DNA of 14,482 bases from UMGS172 sp045546555 (GTDB lineage: Bacteria; Bacillota; Clostridia; Oscillospirales; Acutalibacteraceae): assembly GCA_045546555.1 (NCBI GenBank), contig JAZQCY010000108.1, positions 1 to 14,482 on the forward strand. Reading direction: 5' to 3'. The translations under genes were made by a program, and so were the position numbers. Positions 6,468 to 13,546 of this stretch are shown here, piece after piece. Under the pieces are notes generated by a model that was given only the letters and a program-made list of their open reading frames with translations, searched no databases and was not told the origin of the DNA. Every line of letters starts with the position of its first letter. Positions within the stretch are counted from its first letter, which is position 1.

Positions 6468-7097
6468 TTATTTATGCTGACTTAATATCCACTCCAAAAG
6501 CTCGGGTGAGAACGCTTTGGTCCACGAGCTGTGCGCCACACCCTCGTAAAGGGTGCATTTGAAGTTGGGATTTTTACCCTCTAATTTAGAGGCCATTTCC
6601 TGCGTGTGGTAGGGTGAGACCGTTTTGTCGTCAAGACCGTGGAAGGCCCATATCGGCATTTTCAAAGCGCCTGCGTTCCAGGCCATACCGCCGCCGCAGC
6701 AGGGTGCCGCCGCCGCAAACAGATTGGGGTATGCCATAGCGGTGTACCACGTGCCGTAGCCACCCATTGAAAGTCCCGAAATATAAACACGGTCGGTGTC
6801 GATATTATATTGCTCGATTATTTTGTCGATAAACGCCTTCAAGGATTCGATCCTTGCCACCCAAAAGGTGGTGGGAGGACATTGCGGTAAAACCAGCACA
6901 CAGTCCTTCAAATTGTCATCGGTCACGACGTTGGGGAAGCCGTGGATGAGCACCTTTTCAAGGCTGTCACCACCAAAGCCCCTTTCCCCTGCTCCGTGAA
7001 GCTGAATAAGCAAGGCAGGCTTTTTTGAAAGACCTTCGGGCTCAAAAGCGATAAACGGAAATCCTAAATCATTTTCTCTGTGTTTTACTATGTTCAT
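6468..7097 (-). CDS. Cytoplasmic alpha/beta-hydrolase, esterase/dienelactone hydrolase type
   Basis: 209 aa, no signal peptide. Features of a compact alpha/beta-hydrolase are in order: an oxyanion-hole segment LIQLHGAGERG (30-40), the nucleophile elbow GLSMGGYG with Ser110 (108-115), Asp156 or Asp157 in AFHGLDDKTV as the acid, and His189 in GVAHSSW. The GLSMGGYGTW elbow and HGAGERG are common in the predicted peptidase/phospholipase-carboxylesterase group that includes feruloyl and acetyl-xylan esterases, so hydrolysis of a carbohydrate ester is plausible but not shown. The ATG at 7097 has AAGAGGTG in place. It has its own promoter and terminator, so it is monocistronic and separate from the operon that follows. 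Confidence 0.82.
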   Translation of the reverse strand: MNIVKHRENDLGFPFIAFEPEGLSKKPALLIQLHGAGERGFGGDSLEKVLIHGFPNVVTDDNLKDCVLVLPQCPPTTFWVARIESLKAFIDKIIEQYNIDTDRVYISGLSMGGYGTWYTAMAYPNLFAAAAPCCGGGMAWNAGALKMPIWAFHGLDDKTVSPYHTQEMASKLEGKNPNFKCTLYEGVAHSSWTKAFSPELLEWILSQHK

Positions 7098-7135
7098 AAA
7101 TCGACACCTCTTGCGGTTGGTCCTTTTCTCATTAT

Positions 7136-7163
7136 ATTATACCATCTAATATGAAAATTTCAA
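7136..7163 (-). promoter_or_regulatory. Promoter of the esterase gene
   Basis: Minus strand TTGAAA (7163-7158), 16 bases, TATAAT (7141-7136). The -35 adjoins the T run of the upp terminator. The expected leader is about 30 bases. Confidence 0.7.
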
Positions 7164-7197
7164 TAAAAATAACGGCGCTCCCCGAAAGGAACGCCGC
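7163..7197 (-). terminator. Terminator of the uraA-upp operon
   Basis: Minus strand stem CGGCG (7196-7192) with CGCCG (7177-7173), extended inward by TCC/GGA after one mismatch, then TTATTTTTATTG. It begins 12 bases after the upp stop. Confidence 0.78.
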
Positions 7198-7208
7198 AAA
7201 ATTTTGAA

Positions 7209-7850
7209 TTACTTTGTGCCGAAGATACGGTCGCCTGCGTCACCAAGACCGGGGAGAATATATCCCTTGTCGTTAAGGCAACGGTCAAGCGTGGAAACAA
7301 AGACGTGAACGTCGGGATGCTGCTCGGCAACACGGCTGACACCCTCAGGTGCGCCGATGATGGCCATGAACTTAATGTCCTTACAGCCACGGCGCTTGAG
7401 CATCTCGATAGCGTCGCAGGCAGAGCCGCCGGTGGCAAGCATGGGGTCAACGATGAGCACCAGCTTGTCCTCGATGCCGTCGGGGAATTTGGCGTAATAC
7501 TCAATCGGCTCCAGAGTTTCCTCGTTACGGCAAAGGCCGATGTGACCCACCTTGGCCGACGGGAACAGCACGTGAACGCCGTTGACCATACCGAGTCCTG
7601 CACGGAGAATGGGGACTATAACGATGGAATTGTCCTTAATGACCCTTTGGGTGCAGGTCTCAAGCGGAGTTTTGACCTGAACCTCAACGGTGGGTACGCC
7701 CTCTTTAAGACACTCAAAGGTCATCAGCGTGGTTATCTCCTCGATAAGCTCACGAAATTCCTTCATACTGGTCTTTTCGTTACGCAAGATTGCGACCTTA
7801 TGATTGACCAACGGATGGTCAAAAATTGTAACATTATCGTACTTTTTCAT
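7209..7850 (-). CDS. upp: Uracil phosphoribosyltransferase
   Basis: 213 aa, normal for Upp (about 209). It joins uracil to PRPP to make UMP plus pyrophosphate in the cytosol, the key step of uracil salvage. The PRPP-binding loop VDPMLATGGSA is at 134-144. VPILRAGLGMVNG (79-91) and the C-terminal uracil-binding stretch GYILPGLGDAGDR (196-208) are characteristic, as are the N-terminal HPLVNHKVAILRN (12-24) and the RNEETLEP loop. It lies 19 bases downstream of the uracil permease with a TTTGAGG ribosome site in the gap. No promoter is visible between them, so the two genes are almost certainly cotranscribed. A terminator follows. Confidence 0.97.
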   Translation of the reverse strand: MKKYDNVTIFDHPLVNHKVAILRNEKTSMKEFRELIEEITTLMTFECLKEGVPTVEVQVKTPLETCTQRVIKDNSIVIVPILRAGLGMVNGVHVLFPSAKVGHIGLCRNEETLEPIEYYAKFPDGIEDKLVLIVDPMLATGGSACDAIEMLKRRGCKDIKFMAIIGAPEGVSRVAEQHPDVHVFVSTLDRCLNDKGYILPGLGDAGDRIFGTK

Positions 7851-7869
7851 TTTAAAACCTCAAAGAATA

Positions 7870-9270
7870 TTACTCAGCCTTGTCGTCCTTTTTGAACTTG
7901 TTGAGAAGAACGTTGATAACAATGCCCAAAATAAGTGCACAAGCGATAGCAGTGATGGTGACCTTTCCAAAGGAAACGGTGAGTCCACCAATACCGCAGA
8001 TAAGGATAACTGCCGCAACAAAGAGGTTCTTGTTCTCTTCAAGGTTGACCTTCTGGAGCATTTTAAGACCCGAAACTGCGATGAAGCCGTAAAGGGTGAT
8101 GCAAACACCGCCCATTACGCAATTGGGAATAGAGCCAAGGAACGTAACAAACGGTCCAAAGAAGGAAATGACTATTGCCATAACAGCCGTTGCTGTAATG
8201 GTTACAACCGAAGCGTTGCGGGTGATAGCAACACAACCGACCGACTCACCGTAGGTGGTGTTGGGGCAGCCGCCGAAGAATGCACCTGCGATAGAGCCAA
8301 CGCCGTCACCAAGCAAGGTTCTGTGAAGACCGGGATCCTCGGTAAGATCCTGACCGACAATGGTAGAAAGGTTCTTGTGGTCGGCAATATGCTCGGCGAA
8401 AACAACGAATGCCACGGGGATATAAGCAACTGCAATGGTTGCAATATACTGACCTGTGATTTCACCTACACCTTTGAAAGCATTAATGAATGTGAAATCG
8501 GGAATTGCAAAAATCTCCACGTTCTTGAATGCAGCAAAATCGATTATCTGAAGTGTGATATCATCATTGACAATTCCGATCACTGTGAAGATAGCCGCAA
8601 CGACATAACCTGCGAGGATGCCGATGATGAAAGGAATAAGCTTTGCCATCTTCTTGCCGAATACTGAACAAATAATAACTGTGAAGAGCGTTACAAGACC
8701 GCAGATAAGACAAATGTACGGATTGGCTGCTGAAACCTGCGAGGTCTTTTCAACAATAGCACCGTCTTCAATTACCAATTCAGTAACATCTTTCATGACC
8801 TTGCCCAAACTAAGATCACCGACGGCATTTCCTGCAAGAGAAAGACCGATAATAGCAACGGTGGGGCCGATAACAACTGCGGGCATGAGCTTATTGATCC
8901 AATTGACACCAACAAACTTAACTATAACAGCAATTACAACATAGACAAGGCCTGCAAATACAGCACCCATTATAATTCCCAAATAACCAAGCTGTGCAGA
9001 TACACCTCCGGCAAAGGCGGCGAGCATTGAGCCGATAAAGGCAAACGACGAGCCAAGGAATACGGGACTGCGGAACTTGGTGAACAACTGATAAACGATC
9101 GTGCCGACGCCTGCGCCAAACAAAGCCGCAGATGCGCTCATTCCGTTACCAATGATGCTGGGAACGGCGATGGTTGCGGCCAGGATCGCAAGCAACTGCT
9201 GGATAGCAAAAACTATCAGATTGCCGAACTTGGGTTTGTCATGAATGCCATAGACAAGATTCTTTTCCAT
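7870..9270 (-). CDS. uraA: Uracil permease, NCS2/nucleobase:cation symporter family
   Basis: 466 aa, about 14 hydrophobic segments. It imports uracil with a proton across the cytoplasmic membrane and feeds Upp. NCS2 marks are FLGSSFAFIGS (71-81), AEHIADHKNL (292-301) with Glu293, and NTTYGESVG (337-345) with Glu342. These two Glu positions correspond to the uracil-contacting Glu241 and Glu290 of E. coli UraA. The N-terminus GNLIVFAIQQLLAILAATI is also typical. It is somewhat longer than the 429-residue E. coli protein, with an extra polar stretch at about 150-183. A xanthine permease would normally not sit next to upp, so uracil is the likely substrate. The ribosome site is GGAGGG. The roughly 45-base leader contains no obvious PyrR-type attenuator. 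Confidence 0.94.
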   Translation of the reverse strand: MEKNLVYGIHDKPKFGNLIVFAIQQLLAILAATIAVPSIIGNGMSASAALFGAGVGTIVYQLFTKFRSPVFLGSSFAFIGSMLAAFAGGVSAQLGYLGIIMGAVFAGLVYVVIAVIVKFVGVNWINKLMPAVVIGPTVAIIGLSLAGNAVGDLSLGKVMKDVTELVIEDGAIVEKTSQVSAANPYICLICGLVTLFTVIICSVFGKKMAKLIPFIIGILAGYVVAAIFTVIGIVNDDITLQIIDFAAFKNVEIFAIPDFTFINAFKGVGEITGQYIATIAVAYIPVAFVVFAEHIADHKNLSTIVGQDLTEDPGLHRTLLGDGVGSIAGAFFGGCPNTTYGESVGCVAITRNASVVTITATAVMAIVISFFGPFVTFLGSIPNCVMGGVCITLYGFIAVSGLKMLQKVNLEENKNLFVAAVILICGIGGLTVSFGKVTITAIACALILGIVINVLLNKFKKDDKAE

Positions 9271-9322
9271 TTTAGACCCTCCAAAATATTAAACTGTCAG
9301 GAAGAAAACTCCCTTAATCACC

Positions 9323-9351
9323 ATTCTAACACATTGGAATAAATATTTCAA
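9323..9351 (-). promoter_or_regulatory. Promoter of uraA-upp
   Basis: Minus strand TTGAAA (9351-9346), 17 bases, TAGAAT (9328-9323). The leader of about 45 bases before the uraA ATG shows no terminator/antiterminator pair. Confidence 0.7.
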
Positions 9352-9482
9352 ACATTTAACGACATTTTTTGATAAATTTTTTCGTTCGGTGGTTTTAAAT
9401 CACGCTCAGCATCGCCCACATCCATATTTTGTGCGGTTTTCTCTACCTTAAACCAAAGACAGCTTTCGTCTAAGCGTCTGTG

Positions 9483-9627
9483 AAGCCTTCTCTTGTGAGA
9501 GAAGGTGCTTGCCGAAGGCAAGACGGATGAGTAGTAAGGCTATATCTATCGTATTTGCCTGATTCTGCACCGACCAACACCTCATCCGTCAGGCTTCGCC
9601 TGCCACCTTCCTATGCCGGGGAAGGCT
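9483..9627. repeat. Pair of inverted REP-like hairpin elements (MITE-like)
   Basis: The uraA upstream interval 9271-9823 has no gene; this repeat pair fills its middle. Unit 1 (9531-9483 on the minus strand) and unit 2 (9581-9627 on the plus strand) share one plan: CTCATCCGTC, a small hairpin with a TTC loop, (C)CACCTTC, then a second hairpin closing with GAAGGCT. Unit 1 hairpins are 9508-9513/9517-9522 and 9486-9492/9499-9505. Unit 2 hairpins are 9590-9594/9598-9602 and 9606-9611/9620-9625. The two units face each other, so the whole is an imperfect palindrome around about 50 bases of unrelated sequence. From memory, similar CTCATCCGTC hairpin repeats are scattered in Ruminococcaceae and Lachnospiraceae intergenic regions. 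Confidence 0.7.
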
Positions 9628-9679
9628 AAACATCGGGAAGGCTGACCGTCGTTAGCCCGCCGTACGCCGGCTTATCTCT

Positions 9680-9728
9680 CCCTCCGTCAATTTCTAACGA
9701 AATTGCCACCTCCCTCGTCAGAGGGAGG
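9680..9728 (+). repeat. Third REP-like hairpin element, diverged subtype
   Basis: It has the same plan as the neighbouring pair but different stems: CCTCCGTC, hairpin 9688-9694/9699-9705 (loop TAAC), GCCACC, then hairpin 9709-9716/9721-9728 (perfect 8 bp, loop GTCA). It is in the same orientation as unit 2. The remainder of the interval (9352-9482 and 9628-9679) shows nothing I can name. Confidence 0.6.
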
Positions 9729-9741
9729 TTCTCGCAGGAAC

Positions 9742-9774
9742 GCAAAAAAGCGGTTGGCTTTGACACCAACCGCT
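9742..9774 (-). terminator. Terminator of the zinc-ribbon membrane protein gene
   Basis: Stem 9749-9757/9766-9774 (9 bp) with an eight-base loop, followed on the minus strand by a run of six T. It lies about 50 bases past the stop at 9824. Confidence 0.85.
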
Positions 9775-9823
9775 CACCTTGTGATTTATATAATGATATG
9801 ACCGAATGTGTTTTTATTATCCA

Positions 9824-10507
9824 TCAATAATCCAACTCGGACTTTTCGATCGTGCCTTTGGCAATGAAGATGCCGTCAGCATCCTCGACAAGGAATTTTC
9901 GACCAACCTCGAATATATCCTGAGGCAGAGCATCCTTGCTGTAGACGGCCACGTCATAGGTCAGGTCGGCGGTCTTGATGGGATGGAACGCCATCGGAAC
10001 CATACCGTCCTTGAAAACCTCTTTGACACCGCCATCGCCGTTATCAAACTTAAACTTCAAGCCGTAAACTCGGTAAGGCTTTAAGTAATTATCGCTGTTG
10101 ACCTTTATTCTGGTGTTGGGAAGCGGCATACTGTATTTGCCCATGCCCCATTCGTTGGGATTGTATCGCACCAAGGGCTTTTTAAGTGCCACAATAACGG
10201 CGGTGATAACAAAAGCAACCGCATATATTCCGCAGGCCACGGCAACGCCCCAATGCAAGGCTTGTCTGACATTGGAAAACGCAAGGAATGATACCGCCTG
10301 GAAAATACAATATATTGCCAAAACACCTAAAATTATCCAAATAGCCCGGCCGTAATGCCAGGCCGCCTGAACCCTGTTATTGCACCTTGAGCACTTTGAA
10401 TTTGTTGCATATCGGCTGGTGGAGACCATGCTGACCAAGCCAATATAAATATGATCCGAGGTTGTAAAGGCCTTTTCCCCGCAATGCGGACAACGGTATT
10501 GCTTCAT
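9824..10507 (-). CDS. Zinc-ribbon membrane protein of unknown function
   Basis: 227 aa. The N-terminus is a four-cysteine zinc ribbon, CPHC (Cys6, Cys9) and CSRC (Cys39, Cys42), split by a 29-residue insertion. Two membrane segments follow at about 54-76 and 84-108. The C-terminal 115 residues are soluble and predicted beta-rich, with no motif I know. Both ends probably face the cytoplasm, given the short loop between the two membrane segments and the Lys/Arg-rich sequence after the second. The ATG has AAAGGAG seven bases upstream. It is monocistronic, with its own promoter and terminator, and divergent from the 58-aa gene. Proteins of this layout are common and uncharacterised in Clostridia; I cannot assign a role. 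Confidence 0.75.
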   Translation of the reverse strand: MKQYRCPHCGEKAFTTSDHIYIGLVSMVSTSRYATNSKCSRCNNRVQAAWHYGRAIWIILGVLAIYCIFQAVSFLAFSNVRQALHWGVAVACGIYAVAFVITAVIVALKKPLVRYNPNEWGMGKYSMPLPNTRIKVNSDNYLKPYRVYGLKFKFDNGDGGVKEVFKDGMVPMAFHPIKTADLTYDVAVYSKDALPQDIFEVGRKFLVEDADGIFIAKGTIEKSELDY

Positions 10508-10552
10508 TATCTTCTCCTTTAATTGTTTATTCAGACTTTTATCTATATTTAA

Positions 10553-10581
10553 ATTATAACATTTTTGCCGTCAATTTACAA
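10553..10581 (-). promoter_or_regulatory. Promoter of the zinc-ribbon protein gene
   Basis: Minus strand TTGTAA (10581-10576), 17 bases, TATAAT (10558-10553) preceded by TGT, an extended -10. The leader is about 40 bases. Confidence 0.65.
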
Positions 10582-10659
10582 CTGACATTTTACACTATTT
10601 TTAATATCGGCATTTGTGCAACACATAAAAATCGCAAAAGCCTTAAATTTACAACGGGT

Positions 10660-10687
10660 TTGACGGACTTTTGGGGCATAATATTTT
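10660..10687 (+). promoter_or_regulatory. Possible promoter of the 58-aa gene
   Basis: TTGACG (10660-10665), 16 bases, TATTTT (10682-10687). The -35 is good and the -10 weak. CATAAT at 10677-10682 is a better -10 hexamer but is badly spaced. This is the only candidate before the gene. Confidence 0.35.
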
Positions 10688-10715
10688 TGCAAATCAAATT
10701 TTAAGGAGATATGAT

Positions 10716-10892
10716 ATGAAAAACTGTATGAGCTTTGCCTCAGGCTTAGGGCTTGGTATTATTTTGGGTGTTTCGGCAAGCGCTATGTGCAAATGCGCCT
10801 CAAAGCACAGTCGAAAATTCCGCCACAAGACCGCCAAGGCCAAAAAAGCCATCACCGATATGGTAGAGGATCTTCAGGCAATAATCAACTGA
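10716..10892 (+). CDS. Small single-span membrane protein, 58 aa (YtxH-like layout)
   Basis: The start at 10716 is fixed by TTTAAGGAGATATGAT directly upstream; an in-frame ATG at 10671 has no ribosome site. Residues about 3-24 form one glycine-rich hydrophobic span (ASGLGLGIILGVSASAM). A Cys-x-Cys (CKC), a very basic patch (KHSRKFRHKTAKAKK) and a short amphipathic helix (ITDMVEDLQAII) follow. A Gly-rich span plus a charged helical tail is the layout of YtxH-type stress-associated small proteins, but it is far too short for a secure match. The gene is complete, has a strong terminator 16 bases after its stop, and is monocistronic. Function unknown. Confidence 0.65.
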   Translation: MKNCMSFASGLGLGIILGVSASAMCKCASKHSRKFRHKTAKAKKAITDMVEDLQAIIN

Positions 10893-10908
10893 TCATTGCA
10901 CCAAATGC

Positions 10909-10951
10909 GGCTCGGATTTCGGCTTCGCTTCCGAAATTCGGGCTGTTTTTA
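10909..10951 (+). terminator. Terminator of the 58-aa gene
   Basis: 14-bp stem 10909-10922/10931-10944 (three wobble pairs, all stable only in the + strand RNA), eight-base loop, then GTTTTTA. Confidence 0.88.
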
Positions 10952-10979
10952 TATTTTCGACAGCATTCGGTTACAGATA

Positions 10980-11015
10980 TGTAATTTTTGTAACCTAATT
11001 TTAATCAAACTGTAA
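10980..11015 (+). promoter_or_regulatory. Candidate 11-bp-phased response-regulator site before the secreted-protein gene
   Basis: TGTAA occurs at 10989 and 11011, with TTTAA at 11000 between them, giving an exact 11-base period. Another TGTAA is at 10980, and a 7-bp inverted repeat GGTTACA/TGTAACC spans 10969-10995. A -10 TATAAT lies at 11049-11054 with no good -35 at 11026-11031. A phased activator site upstream of a weak -35 is the pattern of OmpR/PhoB-family activation, but no regulator gene is in the window. Confidence 0.35.
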
Positions 11016-11089
11016 TCGGGTTGATACCCATTTTCGCAACATGATGTATATAATGTTATTATAGATTTACAGATGTTGTGGTGATAGAA

Positions 11090-11773
11090 ATGCGCAGAAG
11101 AACCTTTTACTCGATACTTGCCGTCCTTTCGGTGGGCATTCTTTGTGCTGTTCTGTGCCTGTCACCCGCTATGACACACGCTGCCGATTCGGTCGGCTTT
11201 GAGACGGTTGAAACGGTCATCACCCCTGCCGAGGATGCGACCGACGACATCAAGACCGAAACGGTGCCCGAGCCGACTCTGCCCGAGTCTGAGGTTGAGG
11301 ACGAACCCGCCGTGCGTGAGTTCACCGAGGATGAGCTGAAGATTCGCTTCACCAATATGCTGAACCTCAACTACTGCTACAACGGCAATTTTAGAAATCC
11401 CGAAATGCTGGCTATATGCAGTGCAATCTCGCTTGACGATTATGCCGCCGATATCCCCGGCTACGGCATCGGCGTCGGTCGCCACCTTGTGACGGGCTTT
11501 GCCGAAAGCTTTTACGGCGTTGTGCTCGATTTTGACGAAATAGCCTTCGAGGATGAGGTTGAGGGCTACGTTATGTCCCCTCAATATTCAGTCGGAACAC
11601 AGAGCCACACCGTCGTTTCGATAACCGAAACCGAGGACGGATATGAGGTCTTATCCACGCTCAATATTTACTACGGCGGTGACGATACCGAGTTCTGTAT
11701 TGTCAACTCGGTATTCAAAAAGGCTCCTTCGTCGGAGTTTGGCTTTAATCTTATCTCTGCCGAGCTTTCTTAA
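11090..11773 (+). CDS. Secreted acidic protein of unknown function
   Basis: 227 aa from the ATG at 11090; GGTGAT six bases upstream serves as a weak ribosome site. GTG codons at 11078 and 11081 are open in frame but would consume that site. The N-terminus MRRRTFYSILAVL... is a classical signal peptide, with likely cleavage after THA, at about residue 31. A Glu/Asp/Pro/Thr-rich linker follows (about 45-75), then a globular part from about residue 80 to 227 rich in acidic and aromatic residues. There is no catalytic motif, repeat, sortase signal or membrane anchor, so it should be released or bound non-covalently. The weak -35 and phased TGTAA repeats upstream suggest activator-dependent expression. 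The next gene, cls, begins with its own promoter five bases after this stop. Confidence 0.72.
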   Translation: MRRRTFYSILAVLSVGILCAVLCLSPAMTHAADSVGFETVETVITPAEDATDDIKTETVPEPTLPESEVEDEPAVREFTEDELKIRFTNMLNLNYCYNGNFRNPEMLAICSAISLDDYAADIPGYGIGVGRHLVTGFAESFYGVVLDFDEIAFEDEVEGYVMSPQYSVGTQSHTVVSITETEDGYEVLSTLNIYYGGDDTEFCIVNSVFKKAPSSEFGFNLISAELS

Positions 11774-11777
11774 CCAC

Positions 11778-11806
11778 TTGAAAAACCTATTTTAAAGGTA
11801 TATAAT
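11778..11806 (+). promoter_or_regulatory. Promoter of the cardiolipin synthase gene
   Basis: TTGAAA (11778-11783), 17 bases, TATAAT (11801-11806). It starts five bases after the preceding stop codon. The predicted leader is about 60 bases. Confidence 0.7.
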
Positions 11807-11820
11807 ATATATGAAACATC

Positions 11821-11852
11821 AGCCGCACGAGGTTTCGCGCGGCTTTACTTTT
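11821..11852 (+). terminator. Terminator-like hairpin in the cls leader
   Basis: AGCCGC (11821-11826) pairs with GCGGCT (11839-11844). After an A/C mismatch an inner CGA/TCG pairs too. TTACTTTTAT follows. It lies downstream of the cls promoter and five bases before the ribosome site, so it could end the preceding gene, attenuate cls, or both. Confidence 0.55.
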
Positions 11853-11872
11853 ATATAAAGGAGGTGACCCAC

Positions 11873-13423
11873 GTGGCCAAAAAGAAGCCCAAAAAGCCCC
11901 ACAAGCGTGGTATTGCCATTCCCGGACGAATACTTACGGCAGGTATTCTTATAATTTTGCAGGTTGCGTTCTTTGCCGCAATTGAAATGTCGGTATCCAA
12001 GTGGGTGACCGCCGCCGAGATAGTTTTCCGCATAATCTCATTGGTAATAGTTTTTGCGATACTCAACAAGCGTGACAACCCAAGCTACAAGCTGATGTGG
12101 GTCATGTTCATCATCATTGCGCCGTTGGTCGGCGGTGTGCTGTTCTTCCTTTGGGGAAACGGCAAGGTCAAGCCAACCCTGCGCAAGCACATGCAAAAGC
12201 AAAAGCGTATGAACAAGCGGTATCTGTGGCAGGATCCTGCCGTTGCAACCGACCTGCATTTCAAAAATATTGACCATGCACGTCAGTCGCAGTTTTTGTT
12301 CAACGAGTCGGGCTACCCCGTTTACACCGACACCACGGTCGAGTTTATTGCCCCGGGCGAGGATTTTCTGCCGAGATTGATTGAAGAACTAAGCAATGCT
12401 GAAAAGTATATTTTTATTGAATACTTCATTCTTGCCGAGGGCAAGATGTGGAACGCTGTTTATAAGGTGCTTAAAGAAAAGGCCAATCAGGGTGTTGAGA
12501 TCCGCATAATCTTCGACGATTTCGGCTCGATCTCAAGGCAGCACCGCCATTTTGTCAAGCGGCTTCGTGCCGACGGCATCCGTGTGATGGCATTTAACAA
12601 GATACGTCCCTCGGTCGACCTGTTCCTTAATAACCGTGACCACCGAAAGATATGTGTTATCGACGGCTACGTTTCAATGACGGGCGGTCTTAACATTGCT
12701 GACGAGTACATCAACGAGACCCATCCGCACGGATATTGGATGGACTGCGCCGCCATTATGAAGGGGCCTGCCGCCACAAGCTTTGCGGTGGCGTTTTGCG
12801 AAATGTGGAGCAGTATGAGCCGTGAAAGGCTTGACCCCAAGCATTATATTGTCGACACCTTCCCCAAGGCCTCGGGCTACGTTCAGCCGTACTTTGAAAA
12901 TCCCATTGATACCCACCACTACCCCGGTGAGGGCATCTACCGTCAGATATTGGGCACCGCCAAGGATTACGTATATATCGTGACACCCTATCTTATACTT
13001 GACAACACCATGATAACGGCCTTGACCTCGGCCGCAAAGGCAGGTGTTGACGTGCGGATCATCACACCGAGTATAGGCGACAAGTGGTACGTCCACCCCG
13101 TCACACAGTTCAATTATCAGGAGCTTTTGGAGGCAGGTGTCAGAATTTTTGAATATGACCCCGGCTTTGTGCATTCCAAGCTGTTCGTTTCGGACGATGC
13201 CGTTGCCACCTGCGGCACCATCAATATGGACTACCGAAGCTTTTATTTCCATTTTGAATGCGGTGTCTGGATGTGCTCGGTGCCCGCCGTCAAGGACATA
13301 AAGCACCATTTTGCCGAGCTTCAGGAAAACAGTACCGAGATAATCCTTTCAAAGTGGTTACAGCGTCCCAAGCGCACACGCTTCAAGCAGGCCTTGCTCA
13401 ATCTTTTTGCGCCGTTTATGTAG
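11873..13423 (+). CDS. cls: Cardiolipin synthase, phospholipase D superfamily
   Basis: 516 aa from the GTG at 11873. An in-frame GTG at 11864 lies inside the ribosome site AAAGGAGGTGA (11857-11867), so it cannot be the start. The enzyme condenses two phosphatidylglycerols into cardiolipin plus glycerol at the cytoplasmic membrane. After a Lys-rich tail (KKKPKKPHKR), two or three membrane segments occupy about 18-95, as in bacterial Cls. Two PLD catalytic HxKx4D motifs follow: HRKICVID with His257, Lys259, Asp264, then GGLN; and HSKLFVSD with His434, Lys436, Asp441, then GTINMDYRSF. Length is normal (480-520). It has its own promoter and a leader with a terminator-like hairpin. No terminator is obvious before the htrA-like gene. 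Confidence 0.95.
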   Translation: MAKKKPKKPHKRGIAIPGRILTAGILIILQVAFFAAIEMSVSKWVTAAEIVFRIISLVIVFAILNKRDNPSYKLMWVMFIIIAPLVGGVLFFLWGNGKVKPTLRKHMQKQKRMNKRYLWQDPAVATDLHFKNIDHARQSQFLFNESGYPVYTDTTVEFIAPGEDFLPRLIEELSNAEKYIFIEYFILAEGKMWNAVYKVLKEKANQGVEIRIIFDDFGSISRQHRHFVKRLRADGIRVMAFNKIRPSVDLFLNNRDHRKICVIDGYVSMTGGLNIADEYINETHPHGYWMDCAAIMKGPAATSFAVAFCEMWSSMSRERLDPKHYIVDTFPKASGYVQPYFENPIDTHHYPGEGIYRQILGTAKDYVYIVTPYLILDNTMITALTSAAKAGVDVRIITPSIGDKWYVHPVTQFNYQELLEAGVRIFEYDPGFVHSKLFVSDDAVATCGTINMDYRSFYFHFECGVWMCSVPAVKDIKHHFAELQENSTEIILSKWLQRPKRTRFKQALLNLFAPFM

Positions 13424-13467
13424 TCCCACACGTATTTTCTTATTAAAATTAAGTAAAATATTTAAGG

Positions 13468-13491
13468 TTTGTTCACAAATAGGTGTTCACA
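13468..13491 (+). promoter_or_regulatory. Candidate operator overlapping the protease promoter
   Basis: TTTGT-TC-ACAAA at 13468-13479 is a perfect interrupted palindrome. GTTCACA at 13471-13477 recurs exactly at 13485-13491, where it forms the -35 box. A protein bound here would touch RNA polymerase. The regulator is unknown. Confidence 0.3.
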
Positions 13492-13514
13492 TCTTAATAT
13501 TTTACGGTTATACT
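13486..13514 (+). promoter_or_regulatory. Promoter of the HtrA-type protease gene
   Basis: TTCACA (13486-13491), 17 bases, TATACT (13509-13514). The leader is about 25 bases, with AGGAG at 13534-13538. Confidence 0.6.
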
Positions 13515-13546
13515 TAAAATATCAGAAAAGCAAAGGAGTCCTGTTT

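Noticed and set aside
7804..8667. 287-aa + strand frame antisense to uraA
   Set aside because: Low-complexity Asn/Asp/Cys-rich translation, typical of the reverse strand of a hydrophobic protein. uraA is certain.
9271..9322. PyrR or guanine/uracil-type riboswitch in the uraA leader
   Set aside because: The leader is only about 45 bases long and shows no terminator/antiterminator hairpins.
9483..9728. CRISPR array
   Set aside because: Three units in mixed orientation with unequal spacing and internal hairpins, no regular spacers and no cas genes.
12674..13309. 211-aa minus-strand frame inside cls
   Set aside because: Shadow of cls; no ribosome site and no sensible protein features.
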